Assembly: GCA_016713105.1 (NCBI GenBank) | Contig: JADJPS010000020.1 | Location: forward strand, 62,001-126,000 | DNA from: Devosia sp. | GTDB lineage: Bacteria > Pseudomonadota > Alphaproteobacteria > Rhizobiales > Devosiaceae | DNA: 64,000 bases | Reading direction: 5' to 3' | Shown here: in pieces, positions 23,254-32,747 of the stretch | Position numbering within the stretch: position 1 is the stretch's first letter | Layout of the letters: each line of letters opens with the position of its first letter | Position numbers and translations under genes: made by a program | Notes under the pieces: model-generated | What the model was told of the DNA's origin: nothing | What the model saw: only the letters and a program-made list of their open reading frames with translations | Databases searched by the model: none

Positions 23254-23493
23254 CTACCGGTAGTCCCAGTGACATCGGGGCTCCAGCACCTCGGGCATCA
23301 GCCCCAGGTCGCGCCGCAGGTGCGCGGGGACGGGCGGAGAGCCGCGGGAGCGGTGGTGGCGCGTCTCCCGCGCCGGCCGGGCGTTGGCCAGCATCGTCAC
23401 GATGGCCGAGACCACGGCACCGGCGATGCCGGCATGGGCGTGCGAAGCACGGTTCACCCGTGCCGGCGCACGGGCGTCGAGATTGAGAGTCAT
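23254..23493 (-). CDS. small DUF1127-like hypothetical protein
   Basis: 79-residue protein from ATG 23493 with a hydrophobic stretch (AGIAGAVVSAIVTMLANA) and an Arg/His-rich second half ending in HLRRDLGLMPEVLEPRCHWDYR. The R-R-D-L-G-L and terminal H-W-D-Y-R motif resembles short DUF1127-type proteins of alphaproteobacteria. A longer frame to 23553 adds a Pro/Arg-rich leader and is less likely. It lies on the same strand as the small ORFs on either side. Confidence 0.5.
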   Translation of the reverse strand: MTLNLDARAPARVNRASHAHAGIAGAVVSAIVTMLANARPARETRHHRSRGSPPVPAHLRRDLGLMPEVLEPRCHWDYR

Positions 23494-23913
23494 GGTATCG
23501 TCCGGACACCTGTCGCGGGTCCGGTCCTCTGTTGTCGGAAGGCGGGATGGCAACAGGCTTCGGGCGCAGGACGCACGAAGGCGAAGCCGGTCAGGTCAGG
23601 TCGTGAGGCCAGGAGGGGCTGGAAGAAGACCCGCAAGCGGGTCGGCGCGCATCAGGCGCGACGAAGTCCAGCACTGCAGACGCCGGGACCGGAGACGTGA
23701 ACGAATTTGATCATTGGTTCGCCTCCCTTGCCGTTGGCGTTGAACAGGGGTGCTGATAGCCCGACTCGCGCGCCGTGCCAACCCCGCATGCGACAGCCTG
23801 CCGCAGCTCATGCGTCAGTGTTGCCGCTTCGACACAGGTCACTTCCTTGAGTCGCAGGGGGCTTTCCGTTAGGAACCAGCCACAGATTCCGCGCACGAAC
23901 CAGCAAGCAGACA
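23494..23913. other. 420-bp region upstream of hisS
   Basis: Contains one very short minus-strand ORF with a strong ribosome site (23652-23714) and presumably the hisS promoter. Frames of 67-108 residues on both strands here show no family features. No riboswitch or T-box fold was recognised. Confidence 0.4.
23652..23714 (-). CDS. very small ORF (20 aa) with strong ribosome-binding site
   Basis: ATG 23714 is preceded by GGGAGG at seven bases, one of the best ribosome sites in the region. The peptide is MIKFVHVSGPGVCSAGLRRA. It may be a leader peptide or the start of a third small protein cut short by an indel, since another frame continues to 23596. No family recognised. Confidence 0.35.
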   Translation of the reverse strand: MIKFVHVSGPGVCSAGLRRA

Positions 23914-25404
23914 ATGACCGACAAGAAGAAGCTCATCGCGCCGCGACTGCCGCGCGGCTTCGAAGATCGTCTGCCCGTCGACATCGCCGCCATCGACCGG
24001 ATGGTGGCGAAGATCCGCCAGGTCTACGAGCGCTACGGCTTCGACCCGGTCGAGACGCCGCTGTTCGAGTATACCGAGACGCTCGGCAAGTTCCTGCCCG
24101 ATACCGATCGGCCCAATGCGGGCGTGTTTTCGCTGCAGGACGACGACGAACATTGGCTGAGCCTGCGCTACGACCTCACCGCGCCGCTCGCCCGGCATTT
24201 TGCCGAGCACTTCGACAAGCTGCCCAAGCCCTATCGCAGCTATCGGGCCGGCTATGTCTTCCGCAACGAGAAGCCCGGTCCGGGGCGGTTCCGCCAGTTC
24301 ATGCAGTTCGACGCCGACACGGTCGGGGCCGCCGGCCCCGAGGCCGATGCCGAGATGTGCATGATGATGGCCGACACCATGGATGCGCTCGGCCTCGCCG
24401 GCAAGTACGTGGTCAAGGTGAACAGTCGCAAGGTGCTGGACGGGGTGCTCGAGAGCGTCCGGCTCGCCGCCGATCCTGCCCGCAGCCTCGTGGTGCTGCG
24501 CGCCATCGACAAGCTGGACCGGCTCGGCACCGAAGGCGTGGCCCAGCTGCTCGGGCCGGGGCGCCGGGACGAGAGCGGCGACTTCACCGCCGGCGCCCAC
24601 CTGACGCCCGAGGATGTGGCGAAGGTGCTGCGCTACGTGCGCGCTGAGGACGAGGGCGACCCGCTGTTCGTGCGGCTGTCCGGGCTCGTGGCCGGCACCA
24701 CCCGCGGCACCCAGGGTGTCGAGGAGCTGAGGGCCATGGAGGCGCTGTTCCTTGCCGGCGGCTATGGCCCCGATCGCATCCGCATCGACTCCTCGGTGGT
24801 GCGCGGGCTCGAATACTACACCGGCCCCGTGTTCGAGATCGAACTCACCTTCGCGGTGCAGAACGAGAAGGGCCAGGACGTGGTGTTCGGCTCGGTGGGC
24901 GGTGGCGGCCGCTATGATGGTCTGGTGTCGCGCTTCCGGTCCGAGCCGGTGCCGGCAACCGGCTTCTCGATCGGCGTGTCGCGCCTTGCCAATGCGCTCA
25001 AGCTCACCGGCAACATGCCATCGAGCGAGCCGGTGGGCCCGGTCGTGGTGCTCGTGCTCGACAAGGACCAGACCCCCCGCTACCAGCAGATCACCGCGCG
25101 CCTGCGCAACGCCGGCATCCGGGCCGAGATGTTCATGGGCGCGAGCAGGAATTTCGGCAAGCAGGTGGCCTATGCCGACAAGCGCAACGCCCCGGCGGTG
25201 ATCATCGAGGGCAGCGACGAGCGGGCGCGCGGCGTCGTGCAGATCAAGGACCTCATCGCCGGCAAGGAGGCGGCTCGCGCCATCACCGACAATGCCGAGT
25301 GGAAGGCGGAGCGTCCCGGCCAGTTCGAGTGCGCCGATGCCGAGATCGTCGGCCGGATCGCGGCGCTGCCGGCCGTCCGCGCCTATCTGGACGACGGCAA
25401 GTGA
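23914..25404 (+). CDS. hisS: histidyl-tRNA synthetase, alphaproteobacterial type
   Basis: Class II aminoacyl-tRNA synthetase of 496 residues that charges tRNA-His. Motif 2 reads YRAGYVFRNEKPGPGRFRQF, the divergent form of the usual R-x-G-x-x-F-R-x-E, and the histidine-specific loop reads RGLEYYTGPVFE. The C-terminal anticodon-binding domain contains DERARGVVQIKDL. ATG 23914 begins MTDKKKLIAPRLPRGFED, the expected start. It lies in an operon with hisZ and hisG through GTGA overlaps. The matching atypical tRNA-His gene is at 17618. Confidence 0.95.
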   Translation: MTDKKKLIAPRLPRGFEDRLPVDIAAIDRMVAKIRQVYERYGFDPVETPLFEYTETLGKFLPDTDRPNAGVFSLQDDDEHWLSLRYDLTAPLARHFAEHFDKLPKPYRSYRAGYVFRNEKPGPGRFRQFMQFDADTVGAAGPEADAEMCMMMADTMDALGLAGKYVVKVNSRKVLDGVLESVRLAADPARSLVVLRAIDKLDRLGTEGVAQLLGPGRRDESGDFTAGAHLTPEDVAKVLRYVRAEDEGDPLFVRLSGLVAGTTRGTQGVEELRAMEALFLAGGYGPDRIRIDSSVVRGLEYYTGPVFEIELTFAVQNEKGQDVVFGSVGGGGRYDGLVSRFRSEPVPATGFSIGVSRLANALKLTGNMPSSEPVGPVVVLVLDKDQTPRYQQITARLRNAGIRAEMFMGASRNFGKQVAYADKRNAPAVIIEGSDERARGVVQIKDLIAGKEAARAITDNAEWKAERPGQFECADAEIVGRIAALPAVRAYLDDGK

Positions 25405-26486
25405 AGACAGCGTCCGAGCGCTATGCGGCACTGGTGCGGCTGGTCGAGTCACGGACCGTGACGCGCGCCGAGCCGCCGCTGCTGCTGCCGGCCGCACCCT
25501 ATTTCGACCTCGCCGGCGAGGAGTTCGGCCGCAACCTGCTGCTGACGACCACCAATAACGGCGTCGAGTACTGCCTCAGGCCCGACTTCACCCTGCCCAT
25601 CGCCCAGCAATATCTCGAGGAGGGGCTGATCGGGGTGCCGTCGGCCTTCACCTATCTCGGCCCGATCTTCCGCCAGCTCGCCTCGACGCCGGTGGAGTTC
25701 GAGCAGGCCGGCCTCGAACTGCTGGGGCAGGCCGAGTCCGATCAGGCCCTCGACCAGGTCCTGACCTTCGCCCGCTGGGCCCTCGCGATCTACGACATCA
25801 CCGCGCCCAATGTCCGGTTCGGCGGGGTCGGGCTGTTCGAGGCCTTCCTCGAGGCGGCCAATGTGCCGCCGGCCTGGCGCAGCCGCATCCGGCACCGTTT
25901 CGGCCATCCCGAGGCCCTGCAGCGGCTGATGGAACGCCTCGCCAACCCCGAGGAGCGGGTCACCGCGCCCGCCCCCGACAGCCGCGATACCGTCATCGAG
26001 ATCGTCACCGACGCCATGCTCTCGGGCGGTCTCAGCCTGATCGGCAGCCGCACCCCCGAGGAGATCGCCGACCGCTATCTCGAGAAGCAGGCGCTGGACG
26101 CCGCACCGGTTCCCGCCGAGACGGTGGCGCTGCTGCAGGACTATCTCTCGGTTGCCGAGAGCGCCGAGTCGGCCTTCGTCCGGATCAGTTCGCTCTGCCA
26201 CGAGGCCGGCTTCGATTTCGACGAGCCGCTGGGCCAGGTGCGCAACCATGCCGCGGCGCTGGCGGCGCTGTCGCCCAGTGCCGATGTCATCTTCGATGCC
26301 AGCTTCTCCCCGCGCCTCGACTACTATACCGGCATCGTCTTCGAGATGACCGGCAGCGATGGCGAGGTTCTCGCCTCGGGAGGCGAGTACGGCCGCATGC
26401 TGGAGCGCCTGGGAGCGCCCGAGCCGGTCAGCGCCTCCGGCTGCGCGCTGTGGGTCGATCGGCTGGAGCGGGAGGCGAACCTGTGA
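25401..26486 (+). CDS. hisZ: ATP phosphoribosyltransferase regulatory subunit
   Basis: HisRS-like paralogue, 361 residues, that has lost tRNA charging and forms a hetero-complex with short HisG for the first step of histidine biosynthesis. CLRPDFTLPIAQQYLE corresponds to the HisRS motif 1/2 area, FRQLASTPVEFEQAGLELLG to motif 2 and PRLDYYTGIVFE to the histidine-binding loop. The start is the GTG at 25401, which overlaps the hisS stop (GTGA) and begins KTASERYAAL. The longer in-frame extension inside hisS is rejected. Confidence 0.92.
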   Translation: MKTASERYAALVRLVESRTVTRAEPPLLLPAAPYFDLAGEEFGRNLLLTTTNNGVEYCLRPDFTLPIAQQYLEEGLIGVPSAFTYLGPIFRQLASTPVEFEQAGLELLGQAESDQALDQVLTFARWALAIYDITAPNVRFGGVGLFEAFLEAANVPPAWRSRIRHRFGHPEALQRLMERLANPEERVTAPAPDSRDTVIEIVTDAMLSGGLSLIGSRTPEEIADRYLEKQALDAAPVPAETVALLQDYLSVAESAESAFVRISSLCHEAGFDFDEPLGQVRNHAAALAALSPSADVIFDASFSPRLDYYTGIVFEMTGSDGEVLASGGEYGRMLERLGAPEPVSASGCALWVDRLEREANL

Positions 26487-27217
26487 GCACGGTACCCGGT
26501 GGCCTCACCCTCGCAGTCCCCTCCAAGGGCCGTCTCGAGGAACTGACGCGCAAGACCTTCTCGTCCTCGCGCCTCACCATCGCGCGCCCGGGCGGCGCCC
26601 GCTCCTACATCGGCTCGATCAAGAACCAGCCGCAGGTGACCGTCCGCTTCTACCCGGCCGCCGAGATCGCCCGCGAGTTGATCCTGGGCGGCGTCGACAT
26701 CGGGGTCACCGGGACCGACCTGATCCACGAGGCGTCCGAAAACGGCGAGGAGAACGTGCTGTTCGTCCGCGGCCTCGGCTTCGGCGAGGCCGACGTGGTG
26801 GTGGCGGTACCCGATTCGTGGATCGACGTGCAGCAGATGAGCGACCTCGCCGACGTCGCCTCCGACTTCCGGGCCCGGCACGGCCGCTGGCTGCGCGTCG
26901 CCACCAAGTACGTCAACCTCACCCGCCGCCAGTTCGCCAAGTACGGCATCGCCGAATACCGCATCGTCGAGAGCGCCGGCGCCACCGAGGCGGCACCGGC
27001 CGCAGGGTCCGCCGACCTCATCGTCGACATCACCTCCAGCGGCTCGACGCTGCAGGCCAACCAGCTCCGCATCCTCGAGGACGGGCTGATCATGAAGTCC
27101 GAGGCCAATCTCATCGTCTCGCGCACCGCCGACTGGACCCCTCTCAGGAAGGCCCAGCTCGAGGCGCTGCTGTCGATCATGGGCGGCGTTCCGCCCGGCA
27201 TCTCGACGCTGCTGTAG
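26483..27217 (+). CDS. hisG: ATP phosphoribosyltransferase, short form
   Basis: Catalytic subunit of the HisG-HisZ complex, 244 residues, joining ATP and PRPP. LAVPSKGRLEE at the N-terminus, DIGVTGTDLIHE in the middle and the PRPP-loop region DLIVDITSSGSTLQAN are diagnostic. The ACT-like regulatory domain of long HisG is missing, which is why HisZ is needed. The GTG start at 26483 overlaps the hisZ stop as GTGA, the second such overlap in the operon. Confidence 0.95.
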   Translation: MSTVPGGLTLAVPSKGRLEELTRKTFSSSRLTIARPGGARSYIGSIKNQPQVTVRFYPAAEIARELILGGVDIGVTGTDLIHEASENGEENVLFVRGLGFGEADVVVAVPDSWIDVQQMSDLADVASDFRARHGRWLRVATKYVNLTRRQFAKYGIAEYRIVESAGATEAAPAAGSADLIVDITSSGSTLQANQLRILEDGLIMKSEANLIVSRTADWTPLRKAQLEALLSIMGGVPPGISTLL

Positions 27218-27229
27218 CCGCGAGGCCCC

Positions 27230-27982
27230 GTGGAACTCGAGCTGACGACGCTGGTCGCCCTGGGGGTGGTGGGGATGCTGGCCGGCTTCGTCGATGCCAT
27301 CGCCGGTGGCGGCGGGTTGATCGCCGTGCCGGCGCTGCTCTCGGCGGGGCTGCCGCCGGTCGTCGCGTTCGGCACCAACAAGGTGCAGTCGGTGATCGGC
27401 ACCGCCATGGCGGCGTTCACCTACTGGCGCGGCGGCTACGTCTCGCTGCCGCCGCTGGCGCCGGGGGTAGTCCTGACCTTCCTCGGCGCCTTCCTCGGCG
27501 CCCTGGTGGTCAAGTCCATCGATACGACCATCCTGTCTGTTGCCGTGCCGGCGGCGCTCATCCTCATCGCCGCCTACTTCTCCCTGGCGCCCCGGCTCAG
27601 CGACGCCGACCGCCACGCCCGCCTGTCCTTCTCGGCCTTCGTGCCGGTGATGGGCTTCGGCATCGGCTTTTACGACGGCATCTTCGGGCCGGGGACCGGG
27701 TCCTTCCTGACCATGGGCTTCGTGACGCTGTTCGGGCTGGGACTGACCCGGGCGGCAGGGCACACCAAGGTCCTCAACCTCGTCTCGAACCTGGGGGCGC
27801 TGGCCCTGTTCATCCCGTCGGGCGACGTGGTGTGGAGCGCCGCCATCGCCATGGCGATCGGTCAGCTCGCCGGCGGCTATCTGGGCGCGAGGATCGGCAT
27901 CCGCTTCGGCGCGCGCCTGATCCGGCCGCTGGTGGTGATCGTCTCGATCATCCTGGCGCTGCGCCTGCTGGTGTTTCGCTAG
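27230..27982 (+). CDS. TSUP-family (TauE/SafE) transporter
   Basis: Membrane protein of 250 residues with about eight hydrophobic helices, of the TSUP sulfite/sulfonate/organosulfur exporter family. The duplicated motif is seen as G-x-x-D-A-I-A-G-G-G-G-L near residues 20-32 and GIGFYDGIFGPGTGSF near residue 145. TNKVQS in the first half is also typical. It starts with a GTG 12 bp after the hisG stop and may be co-transcribed. Substrate unknown. Confidence 0.9.
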   Translation: MELELTTLVALGVVGMLAGFVDAIAGGGGLIAVPALLSAGLPPVVAFGTNKVQSVIGTAMAAFTYWRGGYVSLPPLAPGVVLTFLGAFLGALVVKSIDTTILSVAVPAALILIAAYFSLAPRLSDADRHARLSFSAFVPVMGFGIGFYDGIFGPGTGSFLTMGFVTLFGLGLTRAAGHTKVLNLVSNLGALALFIPSGDVVWSAAIAMAIGQLAGGYLGARIGIRFGARLIRPLVVIVSIILALRLLVFR

Positions 27983-28187
27983 CCGGATCCTCCCAGTCGG
28001 TCACCCTGCCGGAAAGCCGCGTGCGCACCTGGGCCCCGAGGCGCTGCCGCTGCGCGGCGCTCGTGGCGGGCCAGCCGACATAGTACTCGGTCGAAAGAAA
28101 GCTCAGGAATGCGTCGCGCAGCTGCGGGTCGGACCGCCAGTGGCCGGCCCGGGCGAAGGCCTCGTGCAGCACCCGACACCTGGTCAT
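27948..28187 (-). CDS. hypothetical protein, small
   Basis: 79-residue frame from ATG 28187, convergent with and overlapping the TSUP gene by 35 bp. It reads like a real soluble helical protein (LRDAFLSFLSTEYYVGW, QRQRLGAQVRTRL, GRVTDWEDP). The same frame stays open and sensible upstream (RPFVCPLASLERLGDKRG) without a start codon, so the protein may begin further upstream. I do not recognise the family. Confidence 0.45.
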   Translation of the reverse strand: MTRCRVLHEAFARAGHWRSDPQLRDAFLSFLSTEYYVGWPATSAAQRQRLGAQVRTRLSGRVTDWEDPASETPAGAAPG

Positions 28188-28530
28188 GCCCCGCTTGTCG
28201 CCAAGCCGCTCGAGGCTGGCAAGCGGGCAAACGAAAGGGCGGCCCAGCGGACCGCCCTCCCGTTCGTGACCTCTGGAGAGGTCGGATGTCGCTGGCGAGA
28301 CCGGAAGGCAAGGTGGGCGAGTGCGCCCCCTCCACCAGCTTCGCTGGTCCCCCCCCCGCTACGCGGGGGAGGATAGACAAGCAGCCCATGCCGCCATTTC
28401 GGGCCGGCTTGACCGGCCCGAACACCCTGAGTGATGGGCGGCTTTGTGGACCTAGAAGTCCATGCAGCCGCTTCGGGCCGGCTTGGCCGGCCCGAACACC
28501 CTTGGTGATGGGCGGCTCGGATGGACTTCC
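28188..28530. other. 343-bp intergenic region with repeats downstream of groEL
   Basis: Holds a GACCTCT-GG-AGAGGTC inverted repeat (28268-28283), a CCACCAGCTTCGCTGGTC hairpin near 28335, and the tandem repeat listed at 28379-28530. No convincing complete gene. Confidence 0.5.
28379..28530. repeat. two imperfect tandem ~75-bp units with terminator hairpins after groEL
   Basis: Each unit carries TTCGGGCCGGC-TTG-(G/A)CCGGCCCGAA (28398-28422 and 28472-28496) followed by GAACACCCT..GTGATGGGCGGCT. The second unit begins with TAGAAGTCCATGC, which repeats the last codons of groEL (GMDF-stop), so the unit looks like a duplication of the gene's 3' end plus its terminator. Either hairpin could end groESL transcription. 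Confidence 0.6.
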
Positions 28531-30174
<1,644 letters not shown>

Positions 30175-30226
30175 GTGGGGCGCTCCTTACGGGTTTGAAA
30201 TGGGGGAACCGGTGAGGCGAAAAGCC

Positions 30227-30517
30227 TTACGCAGTGATCACGCCCATGATGTCGGACTCTTTCATGATCAGGAGATCCTGACCGTTGAGCTTGACTTCGG
30301 TGCCGCTCCACTTGCCGAACAGGATGCGGTCGCCTTCCTTGACGTCGAGCGCGACAACCTTGCCGCTCTCATCACGGGCGCCGGGGCCCACCGAGACGAT
30401 CACGCCCTCGGAGGGCTTTTCCTTGGCAGTGTCGGGGATGATGATGCCGCCAGCGGACTTCTCTTCGCTGTCGACGCGCCGGACGACCACGCGGTCGTGC
30501 AGGGGACGGAAAGCCAT
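30227..30517 (-). CDS. groES: co-chaperonin GroES
   Basis: 96-residue lid of the GroEL chamber. MAFRPLHDRVVVRRVD is the usual N-terminus; the mobile loop is SEEKSAGGIIIPDTAKEK in shortened form (S-A-G-G-I-I-I-P), and DLLIMKESDIMGVI closes the protein. ATG 30517 is chosen over an upstream in-frame start because TAGGAG lies seven bases before it. It is the first gene of the operon behind a TTGACA/TATATC promoter and a CIRCE operator. Confidence 0.97.
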   Translation of the reverse strand: MAFRPLHDRVVVRRVDSEEKSAGGIIIPDTAKEKPSEGVIVSVGPGARDESGKVVALDVKEGDRILFGKWSGTEVKLNGQDLLIMKESDIMGVITA

Positions 30518-30551
30518 TTTTACTCCTATCAGCCTTTTGATTTCGCGCCTG

Positions 30552-30578
30552 TTAGCACTCACTGTCGAGGAGTGCCAA
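30552..30578. promoter_or_regulatory. CIRCE operator (HrcA site)
   Basis: TTAGCACTC-N9-GAGTGCCAA matches the CIRCE consensus TTAGCACTC-N9-GAGTGCTAA with one mismatch. It lies between the promoter and the groES ribosome site, so HrcA should repress the operon at normal temperature. Confidence 0.92.
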
Positions 30579-30591
30579 CCGGCTGATCGGC

Positions 30592-30620
30592 GATATAGGA
30601 AGCCGCCCCGCGGGTGTCAA
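30592..30620 (-). promoter_or_regulatory. groESL promoter
   Basis: On the minus strand TTGACA (30620-30615) and TATATC (30597-30592) are separated by 17 bases, an almost ideal sigma-70-type promoter directly upstream of the CIRCE element. Confidence 0.7.
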
Positions 30621-30771
30621 GCCGCCCCACGCGCCCGGGTGCGCCGCTCGGGTCGCCCCGGGCGCTCCCGGCACCGCCGACGCCGGCAGAAACGTGGACC
30701 GGCAGCATTGGCAAGTTGCATTGCCCTGACGCCCGGCGTACCAGACGGCGAGACGAGAAAGGGAAGCAGTC

Positions 30772-31919
30772 GTGTCGGTCGTCCAGTTCGAGAACTATCG
30801 GCAGAACCCCTCGCCCTGGGTTGCCCCGCAACTGGCCGTGATCGTGCCCAGCTACAACGAGCGCGACAATGTCGCGCTGCTGTACGAGAAGGTGGGCGCC
30901 GCACTGAGCGGGGTGCCGTTCGAATTCATCGTGGTCGACGACAATTCCCCGGATGGCACGTCCGAGGTAGTGCGCGGCATGGCGCAGCACCATCCCAACG
31001 TGCGCGGCATCCGGCGCATCGGCCGCCGGGGACTGAGTTCGGCCGTGATCGAAGGCATCATGGCGAGTTCCGCCCCCTATTTTGCCGTGATCGATGCCGA
31101 CCTGCAGCATGACGAGGCGATCCTGCCGCAGATGCTGGCCAAGGCCATGGCCGGCGACGACATTGTCGTGGGCACGCGCTATTCGGGAGACGGCAGCGCG
31201 GGGCAGGGGCTGTCCCGGGCCCGCGAGGCCGGCAGCCGCTTTGCCACGAGGCTCTCGAGCCTGCTCACCGGCCAGTCGCTCAGCGATCCGATGAGCGGCT
31301 TCTTCCTGATGCGCCGCGAGATCTTCGATCAGGTGGTGCAGACCCTCAGCGAGGACGGCTTCAAGATCCTGCTCGACATCATCGTGTCGGCCGGGCGCTT
31401 CCACGCGCTCAATGGCAAGGCGCTGAAGATCGGCGAGGTGCCCTACACCTTCCGGCCGCGCCATGCGGGCGAGAGCAAGATGAGCCCGATCATCGTCGTG
31501 CAGTTTCTCGGGCTGCTGGTCTCCAAGCTGACCCGCGGCCTGTTGCCGACCAGCTTCCTGCTGTTCGGCCTCGTCGGGGGGCTCGGCGTGATCGTCCACA
31601 TGGGGACGCTCTGGATCACCCACGAGCGGCTGGGCTTCAACTTCTTCTGGGCCCAGACGGCGGCGGTGATCGTCGCCATGACCTTCAACTTCATGCTCAA
31701 CAACGAGCTGACCTACGCCAGCAAGAAGCTGAGGGCTGGCGCTACCTCACCGGCCTGCTGACCTTTTATGCGGTCTGCTCGATCGGTGCCCTGGCCAATG
31801 TCTCGGTGGCGAGCTGGATCTATGCCTTCGACGGCTCGTTCTATCTCGCCGGCCTGCTGGGCGTCCTGATGAGCGTCGTCTTCAACTACTCGGTAACAAG
31901 GGTCTTCACATGGCGGTAG
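30772..31919 (+). CDS. GT2 polyprenol-phosphate glycosyltransferase with GtrA domain, frameshifted
   Basis: Dolichol-phosphate-mannose-synthase-like enzyme: a GT2 catalytic domain (IVPSYNERDN near residue 25, VVDDNSPDGT, then DADLQHDE with its DxD) followed by a membrane-embedded GtrA-like part. It probably loads a sugar onto undecaprenyl phosphate for envelope glycans. After NNELTYASKKL the frame slips; restoring one base near 31731 gives GWRYLTGLLTFYAVCSIGA and the last two helices, ending in VTRVFTWR at the TAG 31917-31919. The corrected length is about 382 residues. Start is GTG 30772. Confidence 0.85.
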
Positions 31920-32089
31920 AACTCGAGATCAAGCTGCGCCGCACCGGCGGTGTCGGCACCAACGCCAAGTGGGACTGGTCGCTGGTCGACGCCGCCGGCA
32001 CCGTGGTCAAGAAGGGCACGGCCTGGGGCGAGGAGGCGAAGGCCTTCGCCACCGCCAGGAAGGCGCGCGATCACCTGAAGAAGGGCTAG
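31910..32089 (+). CDS. small hypothetical protein (59 aa) nested at end of GtrA gene
   Basis: ATG 31910 lies within the last codons of the glycosyltransferase gene (ACATGGCGGTAG), giving a 10-bp overlap that suggests coupled translation. The peptide (MAVELEIKLRRTGGVG, KWDWSLVDAAGTVVKKGTA, ending DHLKKG) has alternating strand-like residues and a basic end and looks like a folded small domain. GC-rich third positions support coding. I do not recognise the family. Its stop overlaps the convergent toxin gene stop. Confidence 0.55.
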   Translation: MAVELEIKLRRTGGVGTNAKWDWSLVDAAGTVVKKGTAWGEEAKAFATARKARDHLKKG

Positions 32090-32383
32090 AATAGGTCCTC
32101 GGACCCGTCCTCTGGCCACTTCCTTGCGCCGTGGATGACACGCAGAATGATCAGGCGCTCCTGGTCAACGGCGTAGATCAGGATGAACGGCGTGCCGGGG
32201 ACCAGCAGTTCGCGGGTTCCCTCCAAGCGACCGGGGCGACCGCTCTGGGGAAAGCGCCAATTGCATCTCGGCGGCCCCGAACTTCTCGTCGTTGGTGACG
32301 GCGGCAGTGAAGTTATCGGCGGCAATGTGGCTGAAGATGTCGTCGCGATCGCGACCGGCGTACCGCGACCAGCCGATCCTCAC
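32086..32383 (-). CDS. ParE/RelE-family toxin, frameshifted
   Basis: RelE/ParE-superfamily toxin of about 98 residues after correction. The first part (RIGWSRYAGRDRDDIFSHI) reads from a GTG at 32383 that overlaps the antitoxin stop as GTGA. The second part (SGRPGRLEGTRELLVPGTPFILIY and RVIHGARKWP) reads in another frame. Removing one base around 32250-32258 joins them as AEMQLA-FPQSGRPGR; this is inferred from the family pattern (FPESGRPGR). The H-G-A-R-x-W-P ending is the typical ParE C-terminus. ParE members act on gyrase and RelE members on mRNA, and the target here is not decided. Confidence 0.75.
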
Positions 32384-32690
32384 GCTTTGCCATCCCAAGG
32401 CGCCTCGGGCTTGAGCCCGGCACGCCGCTTGGCGAAGTAGGCTTCAACTTCCTCTCCTGAAATGTCGGGCCGCGGATCATCCAGCGCTTCCTGCACCTTC
32501 GCCCGGAACCAGGCATCGTAAGCCTCGTCGGGGTCAGCAGTTCCATCGGCAGGGCCCCCTCATTGGCGGTGCGGGTGAGGAGGATGCGGACCGCGTCCGA
32601 TACCGTCAGGCCGGATTTCGCCAGGACTTTGCTGGCCCTATCGCGGATTTCGGGATCGATGCGGGTCTGTACGAGCGCGTTGCCGGCCAT
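32380..32690 (-). CDS. RelB/DinJ-family antitoxin, frameshifted
   Basis: Ribbon-helix-helix antitoxin of the RelB/DinJ family. MAGNALVQTRIDPEIRDRAS followed by GLTVSDAVRILLTR is a classic DinJ N-terminus. After LLTP the frame breaks; adding one base to the GGGG run at 32530-32533 restores DEAYDAWFRAKVQEALDD and EEVEAYFAKRRAGLKPEAP, ending at the stop 32380-32382. The corrected protein is about 103 residues. The toxin follows with a GTGA overlap, and a 12-bp palindrome sits 25 bp upstream as probable operator. Confidence 0.8.
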
Positions 32691-32714
32691 TTCGGGACTC
32701 CTGAGGGCATCTTC

Positions 32715-32740
32715 CGAAGTAATGCATCTGCATTACTTCG
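32715..32740. promoter_or_regulatory. perfect 12-bp palindrome upstream of relB-like gene
   Basis: CGAAGTAATGCA-TC-TGCATTACTTCG, 25 bp before the antitoxin ATG and 8 bp past the stop of the sigma-54-type regulator. It is AT-rich for this genome and has no T-tract, so an autoregulatory RHH operator is more likely than a terminator. Confidence 0.6.
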
Positions 32741-32747
32741 GGAAGCC

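Noticed and set aside
23494..23913. Riboswitch or T-box upstream of hisS
   Set aside because: No conserved T-box core or antiterminator pairing was recognised, and T-box control of hisS is not expected in Alphaproteobacteria.
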